This document shows positions 46,848 through 54,028 of a stretch of 64,000 nt of DNA, piece after piece (within the stretch, counting starts at the first letter, position 1; every line of letters starts with the position of its first letter). The translations under genes were made by a program, and so were the position numbers. Where the stretch lies: assembly GCF_042675725.1 (NCBI RefSeq), contig NZ_JBHTJN010000004.1, positions 1 to 64,000 on the forward strand, in the 5' to 3' direction. The DNA comes from Seminibacterium arietis. Its GTDB lineage: Bacteria; Pseudomonadota; Gammaproteobacteria; Enterobacterales; Pasteurellaceae. The notes beneath the pieces were generated by a model that was given only the letters and a program-made list of their open reading frames with translations, was not told the DNA's origin and made no database searches.

Positions 46848-46876
46848 AAAAGTGCGGTAAATTCTACCGCACTTTT
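46848..46876. terminator. Terminator of dnaJ built on an uptake-sequence pair
   Basis: AAAAGTGCGGTA (46848-46859) and TACCGCACTTTT (46865-46876) form a 12-bp perfect stem with a 5-base loop. On the minus strand the stem ends in a T-run. It lies between dnaJ and the DUF1919 gene, both leftward, 14 bases after the dnaJ stop codon. Confidence 0.85.
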
Positions 46877-46889
46877 GTATTTTAGTCCT

Positions 46890-48017
46890 TTATTTTCCAA
46901 GATTATCAAAGAATTTTTTTACACCATCGAGAAAGCTTGACGATTTTGGACTGTGTTTTTGTTTCTCCTGTAAACTTTCTTCCAGTTTACGCAATAAATC
47001 TTTTTGTTCCTCACTCAGATTTATAGGTGTTTCTACAATAATTCTACAAATTAAATCTCCAGAATAGCCCGTTCTACTCGTAGTTATTCCTTTACCACGC
47101 AATCGCAACAACTTCCCTGTTTGAGTTTCAGCTGGGATTTTAACTTTTAAACGACCATCTAAAGTCGGAACTTCGATTTCCCCTCCTAGTGCTGCCATTG
47201 TAAAGCTAACTGGTACTTCACAATATAAATTATTACCATCTCGTTCAAAAATATGGTGAGGTTTAACATGAATAAAAACGTATAAATCTCCTGGTGGAGC
47301 TCCATTTTCACCCGCAGCACCTTTACCAGATAACCGCAATTGATTACCTGTATCAACTCCAGCTGGAATAGTGACTGAAAGACTTTCTACTTTATGAACT
47401 CTTCCTTCGCCATGACATTTTTTGCAAGATCTCTCAATTTTTTTACCGCTACCGTGACAATGAGGACAAGTTTGTTCAGTAACAAAAAAACTTTGCTGAC
47501 GACGAATTCGACCAGAACCATGACAAGTAGGGCAAGTTTCTACTTTAGAACCACTTTCAGCACCTGAACCGTGGCAACTATCACATGCAACAAGAGTCTG
47601 AATTTGAATATCCTTTTTAACTCCTTTTACAGCCTCTTCAAGCGTAATTTCAATGTCATATCTTAAATTTTCACCACGAACTACATGCTGACGAGCTTGA
47701 CCACGACCAGAACCAAAAATATCACCAAACATGTCACCAAAAATATCGCCAAATCCACCACTAAATCCGCCAGCACTACCAAATCCACCCTGCTCAAAGG
47801 CTTGGTGACCATATTGGTCATAAGCAGCTCGCTTCTCCTTATCCGATAGAATTTCATAGGCTTCATTGACTTCTTTAAATTTTTCCTCACTAGTTTTATC
47901 ACCTTTAGTTCGGTCTGGGTGATACTTCATCGCAAGGCGTTTATAAGCACGCTTAATTTCTTTTTCGTCCGCACTTTTTTGAATACCTAATACTTCGTAA
48001 TAATCTCGTTTTGCCAT
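46890..48017 (-). CDS. dnaJ: Chaperone DnaJ (Hsp40)
   Basis: This co-chaperone stimulates DnaK ATPase and binds unfolded clients. The 375 residues show the J domain with HPD at 33-35, a Gly/Phe-rich region (about 75-105), four zinc-binding CxxCxGxG repeats (CDSCHGSG, CPTCHGSG, CPHCHGSG, CKKCHGEG) and the C-terminal substrate domain. It follows dnaK, but the 155-base gap holds two hairpins that may reduce its expression relative to dnaK. Confidence 0.98.
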   Translation of the reverse strand: MAKRDYYEVLGIQKSADEKEIKRAYKRLAMKYHPDRTKGDKTSEEKFKEVNEAYEILSDKEKRAAYDQYGHQAFEQGGFGSAGGFSGGFGDIFGDMFGDIFGSGRGQARQHVVRGENLRYDIEITLEEAVKGVKKDIQIQTLVACDSCHGSGAESGSKVETCPTCHGSGRIRRQQSFFVTEQTCPHCHGSGKKIERSCKKCHGEGRVHKVESLSVTIPAGVDTGNQLRLSGKGAAGENGAPPGDLYVFIHVKPHHIFERDGNNLYCEVPVSFTMAALGGEIEVPTLDGRLKVKIPAETQTGKLLRLRGKGITTSRTGYSGDLICRIIVETPINLSEEQKDLLRKLEESLQEKQKHSPKSSSFLDGVKKFFDNLGK

Positions 48018-48053
48018 AATTTTATCGCTTTACATTTAATCTGCTTCTATTGT

Positions 48054-48104
48054 CATTTGTCAGATAGCGATTTTTTCTTAAGAAAAACAGCTATCTGACA
48101 AATG
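48054..48104 (-). other. Large hairpin in front of dnaJ
   Basis: CATTTGTCAGATAGC (48054-48068) is perfectly complementary to GCTATCTGACAAATG (48090-48104). The 21-base centre contains a further AT inverted repeat around TTCTTAAGAA. It lies in the dnaK-dnaJ gap, 37 bases before the dnaJ start, so it would form in the dicistronic message. Confidence 0.7.
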
Positions 48105-48134
48105 TCCTCAAATTACATTATTTTCTAACACTAA

Positions 48135-48155
48135 AGGGGCGCATAAAACGCCCCT
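48135..48155 (-). terminator. GC-rich hairpin after dnaK, probable partial terminator
   Basis: AGGGGCG (48135-48141) pairs with CGCCCCT (48149-48155) across a 7-base loop, 18 bases after the dnaK stop codon. On the transcript only UUU follows, so termination is likely to be partial, leaving some readthrough into dnaJ. Confidence 0.6.
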
Positions 48156-48172
48156 GAATCAGGTTAAAAAGA

Positions 48173-50074
48173 CTATTTATTGTCCTTAACTTCTTCAAAT
48201 TCCGCATCAACAACACCATCATCTTTTGCTGTCTGTGGTTGTTGTGCATCTTGTTGTGCTTGCTGTTGACCAGCTTGAATTAATTTTTCTGATACTTGAA
48301 CTAAAGCTTGGATTTTTTGCTCAATTGCTGATTTATCCTCACCTTTTGCTACCGCTTCAAGATCATTTAACGCACTTTCAATTGGAGCTTTGTCTTCTGC
48401 TGAAAGTTTATCACCGACTTCACTCAACTGTTTACGAGTGCTATGTACTAAGTGATCTGCTTGGTTACGAGTCTGAACTAGCTCTTCAAATTTACGATCA
48501 GCTTCTGCATTAGCTTCAGCATCACGCACCATTTGCTGAATTTCTTCATCACTTAAACCTGAAGAAGCTTTAATAGTAATTTTTTGCTCTTTACCAGTAC
48601 CTTTATCTTTCGCTGAAACATGGATAATACCATCTGCGTCAATATCAAACGTTACTTCAATTTGTGGCATTCCACGAGGAGCTGGATTAATACCTTCTAA
48701 GTTAAATTGTCCTAAAGATTTATTAGCTGATGCTTGTTTACGCTCACCTTGAAGTACATGAATTGTTACCGCACTTTGGTTATCTTCCGCAGTAGAAAAA
48801 ACTTGCGATTTTTTAGTTGGAATCGTAGTATTTTTCTCAATTAAAGTAGTCATTACTCCACCCATAGTTTCAATACCTAACGAAAGTGGCGTAACATCTA
48901 ACAATAAAACATCAGTCACATCTCCAGCTAAAACCCCACCTTGTACTGCAGCACCAATAGCTACCGCTTCATCAGGGTTAACATCTTTACGTGGTTCTTT
49001 ACCAAAGAATTCTGCTACTTTTTGTTGAACTAAAGGCATACGAGTTTGACCACCAACTAAAATCACATCATTGATTTCAGAAACACTTAACCCCGCATCA
49101 TTAAGAGCAACTTTCACAGGTTCCATTGAACGAGTAACTAGATCTTCTACAAGTGACTCTAATTTAGCTCTAGTTAACTTAATATTTAAATGTTTAGGAC
49201 CTGTTGCATCTGCTGTAATATAAGGTAAATTCACATCTGTTTGTTGTGCAGAAGATAACTCTATTTTTGCTTTTTCACCCGCTTCTTTCAAACGTTGCAT
49301 CGCAAGAGGATCATTGCGTAAATCGATACCTTGTTCTTTTTTAAATTCATCTACTAAATAATTAATGACACGATTATCAAAATCTTCACCACCTAAATGA
49401 GTATCCCCATTAGTTGCTAATACTTCAAAAGTTTTCTCACCACCAACTTCATCAATTTCGATAATTGACAAATCAAATGTACCACCACCCAAATCATATA
49501 CGGCAATAGTTTGATTGCCTTTACCTTTATCTAAGCCATAAGCTAACGCTGCAGCTGTTGGTTCATTAATAATACGTTTAACTTCAAGTCCTGCAATTCG
49601 ACCCGCATCTTTTGTAGCTTGACGTTGAGCATCATTAAAGTATGCTGGCACAGTAATCACTGCTTCAGTTACAGTTTCACCTAAAAAGTCCTCAGCAGTT
49701 TTTTTCATTTTTTTCAACACTTCTGCTGAAATTTGTGGCGGAGCCATTTTTTCACCTTTTACTGAAACCCAAGCATCCCCATTATCAGCTTTCGTAATCT
49801 CAAAAGGCATAATATTTACATCACGTTGCACTTCCTGATCTTCAAAACGGCGACCAATCAAACGTTTAATAGCAAATAATGTATTTTTTGGATTGGTTAC
49901 TGCTTGACGTTTTGCAGGTTGACCAACTAAAGTTTCGTTATCATTAGTATAAGCAATGATAGAAGGTGTAGTTCTATCACCCTCCGCATTTTCAATTACA
50001 CGTGGTTTATCGCCATCCATAATGGCTACACAAGAGTTAGTTGTTCCTAAGTCAATACCGATAATTTTTCCCAT
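48173..50074 (-). CDS. dnaK: Chaperone DnaK (Hsp70)
   Basis: This ATP-dependent chaperone has 633 residues. The nucleotide-binding domain begins GIDLGTTNSCVAIMDGD and carries IINEPTAAALAYGLDKG, VYDLGGGTFDLSII and ILVGGQTRMP. The interdomain linker DVLLLDVTPLSLGIET is intact. A Gln-rich tail ends EFEEVKDNK, the typical DnaK C-terminus. A sigma-32 promoter lies upstream. grpE is not in the window. Confidence 0.99.
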   Translation of the reverse strand: MGKIIGIDLGTTNSCVAIMDGDKPRVIENAEGDRTTPSIIAYTNDNETLVGQPAKRQAVTNPKNTLFAIKRLIGRRFEDQEVQRDVNIMPFEITKADNGDAWVSVKGEKMAPPQISAEVLKKMKKTAEDFLGETVTEAVITVPAYFNDAQRQATKDAGRIAGLEVKRIINEPTAAALAYGLDKGKGNQTIAVYDLGGGTFDLSIIEIDEVGGEKTFEVLATNGDTHLGGEDFDNRVINYLVDEFKKEQGIDLRNDPLAMQRLKEAGEKAKIELSSAQQTDVNLPYITADATGPKHLNIKLTRAKLESLVEDLVTRSMEPVKVALNDAGLSVSEINDVILVGGQTRMPLVQQKVAEFFGKEPRKDVNPDEAVAIGAAVQGGVLAGDVTDVLLLDVTPLSLGIETMGGVMTTLIEKNTTIPTKKSQVFSTAEDNQSAVTIHVLQGERKQASANKSLGQFNLEGINPAPRGMPQIEVTFDIDADGIIHVSAKDKGTGKEQKITIKASSGLSDEEIQQMVRDAEANAEADRKFEELVQTRNQADHLVHSTRKQLSEVGDKLSAEDKAPIESALNDLEAVAKGEDKSAIEQKIQALVQVSEKLIQAGQQQAQQDAQQPQTAKDDGVVDAEFEEVKDNK

Positions 50075-50125
50075 TTCGATTTCTCCTATTAAATTCGTTA
50101 GTTAAACTCGCTATTGCTATCTAAA

Positions 50126-50151
50126 ATTGGGCTATATTTCTTAATTTCAAG
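50126..50151 (-). promoter_or_regulatory. Sigma-32 heat-shock promoter of dnaK
   Basis: On the minus strand CTTGAAA (50145-50151) is followed after 13 bases by CCCAAT (50126-50131). This equals the sigma-32 consensus CTTGAAA-N13-CCCCAT with one mismatch. It ends 52 bases before the dnaK start. Confidence 0.8.
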
Positions 50152-50310
50152 ATGTATTCAATAAATTTTTTGAACTTTTTGAAAAAATTGTGAAACCTTG
50201 ATAGCAAACTAATTTCCCTTGAAACTCTAAATATGATTAGAAAATTAAATTTCAAGTCTAATAACAAAATTTTTTGAAAATAAAAACTAATTACTAAATA
50301 TTCTTCTACT

Positions 50311-50396
50311 TCATCATCTCGTCTGTTTTTTTACTGTAAAAAGGATTGGCAGTAGTTAATTCTTTTTTATCTTACGCTACTGTCACGAGATGATGA
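50311..50396. ncRNA. Candidate structured RNA element with a three-way junction
   Basis: TCATCATCTCGT (50311-50322) pairs over 12 bp with ACGAGATGATGA (50385-50396). Directly inside, GGCAGTAG (50348-50355) pairs with CTACTGTC (50377-50384), so this second stem stacks on the outer one. A small AT hairpin (50328-50333 with 50337-50342) fills the other branch. The one wobble pair (G50349-U50383) works only in plus-strand RNA, weakly favouring that strand. No promoter or U-run was found, so it may be an RNA, a processing site or a protein-binding site. Confidence 0.4.
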
Positions 50397-50448
50397 TGAG
50401 TAACGATAGTAAATATTATAACCTTTGTGATTAAAAACTAGTCAAAAA

Positions 50449-50478
50449 GCCCTTAACTTAATTTATTAGGTTAAGGGC
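50449..50478 (-). terminator. Terminator of the sucABCD run
   Basis: GCCCTTAAC (50449-50457) pairs with GTTAAGGGC (50470-50478) across a 12-base loop, and the minus-strand transcript continues with five Us. It lies about 80 bases after the sucD stop codon. Confidence 0.85.
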
Positions 50479-50556
50479 ATAAAAATGTTTATGTAATTAA
50501 AATAGTCGTTAAATGTCGTACAGCTGTCGCATGATAATCTAAACTTTCGCTATACT

Positions 50557-51429
50557 TTAATTTTTAATTACCTCTTTTAAAGCATTACCAATTTCAGCTA
50601 AATTAATCACAGTTTTTACACCAGCTGCTTGAAGTGCATTAATTTTTTCTTTCGCCGTTCCTTTACCACCACTAATAATTGCACCAGCATGTCCCATACG
50701 TTTTCCTTTTGGTGCTGTAACTCCTGCTATATAAGCTACTACAGGTTTAGTAACATGAGTTTTGATAAATTCGGCAGCTTCTTCTTCCGCCGAACCACCA
50801 ATTTCACCGATCATTACAATAGCTTCTGTCTCGGGATCGTTCTGAAAATAAGCTAAAATATCAATAAAATTTGAACCTGGAATTGGATCACCTCCAATTC
50901 CTATACAAGTAGATTGACCTAACCCCTGATCTGTAGTTTGTTTTACGGCTTCATAAGTTAATGTACCTGAGCGAGAAACAATTCCCACTTTACCTTTCTT
51001 ATGAATATATCCTGGCATAATACCAATTTTACATTCATCAGGAGTAATAATACCTGGACAATTTGGACCTATCATTATTACATCTGTTTCACTGAGTTTT
51101 TTCTTAACTTGCAGCATATCCAAAGTTGGAATTCCTTCAGTAATACATACAATCAATTTTATACCAGCATCAATCGCTTCTAAAACCGCATCTTTACAAA
51201 ATGGAGCTGGTACATAGATTACTGTGGCAGTCGCTCCTGTAGCCTGTACTGCTTGACGTACCGTATCAAATACTGGTAGTCCTAAGTGAGTGGTGCCACC
51301 TTTACCAGGTGATACCCCACCGACTAACCGCGTACCATAAGCTAATGCTTGTTCAGAGTGAAATGTTCCCTGACTCCCCGTAAATCCCTGACAAATTACT
51401 TTTGTATTTTTATTAATCAAAATTGACAT
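50557..51429 (-). CDS. sucD: Succinyl-CoA synthetase alpha subunit
   Basis: It binds CoA and carries the phosphohistidine intermediate of the reversible succinyl-CoA/succinate step. The 290 residues show the CoA-binding GFTGSQGTFHSEQALAYGT, the conserved IGPNCPGIITP and GHAGAII with catalytic His247. It starts two bases after the sucC stop codon. Confidence 0.97.
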   Translation of the reverse strand: MSILINKNTKVICQGFTGSQGTFHSEQALAYGTRLVGGVSPGKGGTTHLGLPVFDTVRQAVQATGATATVIYVPAPFCKDAVLEAIDAGIKLIVCITEGIPTLDMLQVKKKLSETDVIMIGPNCPGIITPDECKIGIMPGYIHKKGKVGIVSRSGTLTYEAVKQTTDQGLGQSTCIGIGGDPIPGSNFIDILAYFQNDPETEAIVMIGEIGGSAEEEAAEFIKTHVTKPVVAYIAGVTAPKGKRMGHAGAIISGGKGTAKEKINALQAAGVKTVINLAEIGNALKEVIKN

Positions 51430-51431
51430 AA

Positions 51432-52595
51432 CTACCCCCTCGCAGCATTAACTACTTGTAAAGCAGCACTTTGTAAACTATCTGCTGCAATAATATTTAA
51501 ACTACTTTTAGCTAAAATATCACGACCTAATTCAGCATTTGTGCCTTCTAGACGCACTACTACAGGCACATCTACACCAACTTCGTTCACTGCTGCAATC
51601 ACACCTTCTGCGATTAAATCACAACGTACAATACCGCCAAAAATATTCACTAAAATCGCTTTTACTGATTTATCTGTCAAAATAATTTTAAAAGCTTCAG
51701 CTACTCGTTCTTTAGTTGCTCCACCGCCTACATCAAGAAAATTGGCAGGTTTTCCGCCATAAAGCTTAACAATATCCATTGTTCCCATAGCTAATCCAGC
51801 ACCATTAACCATACAGCCAATATTACCTTCCAATGCTACATAGTTTAGATTCCACTTTTCAGCCTCCGCTTCACGAGGGTCTTCTTGACTTAGATCTCGC
51901 ATAGCGAGCAAATCTGGATGACGATATAGTGCGTTTCCATCCACGACAACTTTCGCATCAAGACAAAGTAAATCATCATTTTCTAAAATTACTAATGGAT
52001 TAATTTCTAATAAAGCTAAATCTTTTTCTATAAATAAACGACTTAAATTACAGAAAATATCTGTAAATTGTTTAATCTGTTTTCCCGTTAAGCCTAATTT
52101 AAATGCTAATTCTCGACCTTGATAAGGCATAGCTCCAACTAAAGGATCAATAGATGTTTTGTGTAATAAGTGCGGTGTTTCTTCCGCTACTTTTTCAATA
52201 TCCACACCACCTTCCGTTGATGCCATAAATACAACCCGCTGACTAGAACGATCAACAACTGCACTTAAATATAGCTCTTTTTTAAAACTGATAGCAGAAG
52301 TCATATAAATGCAATTAATAGGTTGACCATGAGTATCCGTTTGAAATGTAACTAAGCGTTTACCTAAAAATTTATCAAAATAGGAACAAATTTCTCGATC
52401 TGTTTTAACTAATTTAACACCACCCGCTTTACCACGTCCTCCTGCATGAACCTGACATTTAGCTACCCATTGAGAACCTCCCAATTTTCCTACCGCACTT
52501 AGTGCTTGTTCTACATTTTCACAAGCATAGCCTTCACTCACAGGCAAACCATATTGAGCAAAAAGTTGTTTACTCTGATATTCATGTAAGTTCAT
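51432..52595 (-). CDS. sucC: Succinyl-CoA synthetase beta subunit
   Basis: This ATP-grasp subunit has 387 residues. It begins MNLHEYQSKQLFAQYGLPV, and AKCQVHAGGRGKAGGVKL is the nucleotide-binding part. DVGGGATKERVAEAFKII and VNIFGGIVRCDLIAEG form the succinate-binding side. It is transcribed with sucD and lies 148 bases downstream of sucB, a gap long enough to hold a secondary promoter. Confidence 0.97.
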   Translation of the reverse strand: MNLHEYQSKQLFAQYGLPVSEGYACENVEQALSAVGKLGGSQWVAKCQVHAGGRGKAGGVKLVKTDREICSYFDKFLGKRLVTFQTDTHGQPINCIYMTSAISFKKELYLSAVVDRSSQRVVFMASTEGGVDIEKVAEETPHLLHKTSIDPLVGAMPYQGRELAFKLGLTGKQIKQFTDIFCNLSRLFIEKDLALLEINPLVILENDDLLCLDAKVVVDGNALYRHPDLLAMRDLSQEDPREAEAEKWNLNYVALEGNIGCMVNGAGLAMGTMDIVKLYGGKPANFLDVGGGATKERVAEAFKIILTDKSVKAILVNIFGGIVRCDLIAEGVIAAVNEVGVDVPVVVRLEGTNAELGRDILAKSSLNIIAADSLQSAALQVVNAARG

Positions 52596-52743
52596 CTTGA
52601 TTTTTGTCTCCCATAATTATGCTATTGCAACATAAAATTTATTTAAAATAATATTCTGAATTAATTGGATACCGCACTTTACTCTTTTTTGCTTATTAAA
52701 TTAGCACTAAAAGTGAAAAGTGCGATGCAAAGTTAATGACTAT

Positions 52744-53961
52744 TTAAATTTCTAACAACAAACGTGTAGGATCTTCTAATAATTCCTTAATAGTCACTAA
52801 AAAACCTACACTTTCACGACCATCAATTAATCTATGATCGTAAGATAATGCCAAATACATCATTGGGCGAATTACTACCTGACCATTCAGTGCTACTGGA
52901 CGATCTTTAATCGCATGCATACCTAAAATTGCACTTTGTGGCGGATTAATAATTGGAGTGGACATTAATGAACCAAATACACCTCCATTTGTTATAGTAA
53001 AATTCCCACCTGTAAGATCTTCAACCGTTAATTTACCATCGCGTCCTTTTTCCGCTAGTACTTTAATTTCTTTCTCAATATCTGCCATACTCAACGTATC
53101 ACAATTACGTAAGACGGGTGTAACTAAGCCTCTCGGTGTAGATACTGCAATGCTAATATCAAAGTAGTTATGATAAACTATATCATCTCCATCAATAGAA
53201 GCGTTAATTTCTGGATAGCGTTTTAGGGCTTCGACTACAGCCTTGATATAAAACGACATAAAACCTAAACGAACACCATGCTGTTTTTCAAATTTTTCAC
53301 TATAAGTTTTACGCAATTGCATGATCGGTTGCATATCAACTTCATTGAAAGTTGTCAACATTGCTGTGGTATTTTTGGCTTCAAGCAAACGTTCTGCAAT
53401 ACGCTTACGCAAACGAGTCATAGGTACTCGTTTTTCTCCCCTTTCTGCTACTGTAAACGGTGCTTTTGAATTAGGTTCTGCCACAGTAGTAAACACTTTT
53501 TGAGCAACTACACGTTCAACATCCTCACGCGTAATACGCCCTCCTACTCCAGTACCTTGAACATCTTCCGCTTTAATATCTTTTTCTGCAAGCAAACGAC
53601 GAACACCAGGACTAATCGCATCATTAGTGTTTGCTTCTGGATTCAAATTTGCCGATTGGCGATCCGCTGGTGTTTGCTCTACTACTTGCAGTGTCGCTTT
53701 AGTAACGGTCCCAGCTGTAGCAAATGCTGTTACTTTTCCAAGCAATTGTTTGCTTACAACTGTCGATCCTTCTACTTCCAAGATAGATGCTAATACGCCA
53801 TCATTCAAAGCGGGGACTTCTAATACTACTTTATCAGTTTCAATTTCTACTAACACTTCATCACGTGTAACGGTATCACCTACTTTTTTATGCCAAGTTA
53901 CTACAGTCGCATCAGCAACAGATTCTGGTAAATCAGGGGTAATAATCTCAAAATCACTCAT
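52744..53961 (-). CDS. sucB: 2-oxoglutarate dehydrogenase E2 (dihydrolipoyl succinyltransferase)
   Basis: This core of the 2-oxoglutarate dehydrogenase complex has 405 residues in three parts: an N-terminal lipoyl domain with the modified Lys44 in EIETDKVVLE, an E1/E3-binding segment (about 118-155, SPGVRRLLAEKDI) and the catalytic domain with His376 and Asp380 in YDHRLIDGR. It follows sucA by 67 bases. The E3 gene (lpd) is not in the window. Confidence 0.97.
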   Translation of the reverse strand: MSDFEIITPDLPESVADATVVTWHKKVGDTVTRDEVLVEIETDKVVLEVPALNDGVLASILEVEGSTVVSKQLLGKVTAFATAGTVTKATLQVVEQTPADRQSANLNPEANTNDAISPGVRRLLAEKDIKAEDVQGTGVGGRITREDVERVVAQKVFTTVAEPNSKAPFTVAERGEKRVPMTRLRKRIAERLLEAKNTTAMLTTFNEVDMQPIMQLRKTYSEKFEKQHGVRLGFMSFYIKAVVEALKRYPEINASIDGDDIVYHNYFDISIAVSTPRGLVTPVLRNCDTLSMADIEKEIKVLAEKGRDGKLTVEDLTGGNFTITNGGVFGSLMSTPIINPPQSAILGMHAIKDRPVALNGQVVIRPMMYLALSYDHRLIDGRESVGFLVTIKELLEDPTRLLLEI

Positions 53962-53994
53962 TTTTTCTTCCTTCTTATCATTTTAATTGTAACG

Positions 53995-54020
53995 AAGTGC
54001 GGTAAAAATTGACCGCACTT
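53995..54020. other. Inverted uptake-sequence pair between sucA and sucB
   Basis: AAGTGCGGT (53995-54003) and ACCGCACTT (54012-54020) form a 9-bp stem with an 8-base loop inside the operon. No U-run follows on the transcript, so it is probably not a full terminator. It could tune sucB relative to sucA, or simply be a paired uptake sequence. Confidence 0.6.
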
Positions 54021-54028
54021 TGCTATCA

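Larger units (their letters stand above)
50075..50556. other. dnaK-sucD intergenic region
   Basis: This 482-base gap has no credible gene. It holds the dnaK heat-shock promoter (50126-50151), a symmetric structured element (50311-50396) and the sucD terminator (50449-50478). The remainder is AT-rich with a short AATTTTTT/AAAAAATT inverted repeat near 50165-50190. Confidence 0.7.

Noticed and set aside
46848..46876. Inverted AAGTGCGGT pairs as insertion-sequence ends or protein operators
   Set aside because: The sequence is the Pasteurellaceae uptake signal, found as single copies throughout the window; the paired form is its known reuse in terminators.
50311..50396. tRNA gene in the sucD-dnaK gap
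   Set aside because: The folding has a 12-bp closing stem and a three-way junction, without acceptor, anticodon or T-loop features. No tRNA was seen anywhere in the window.
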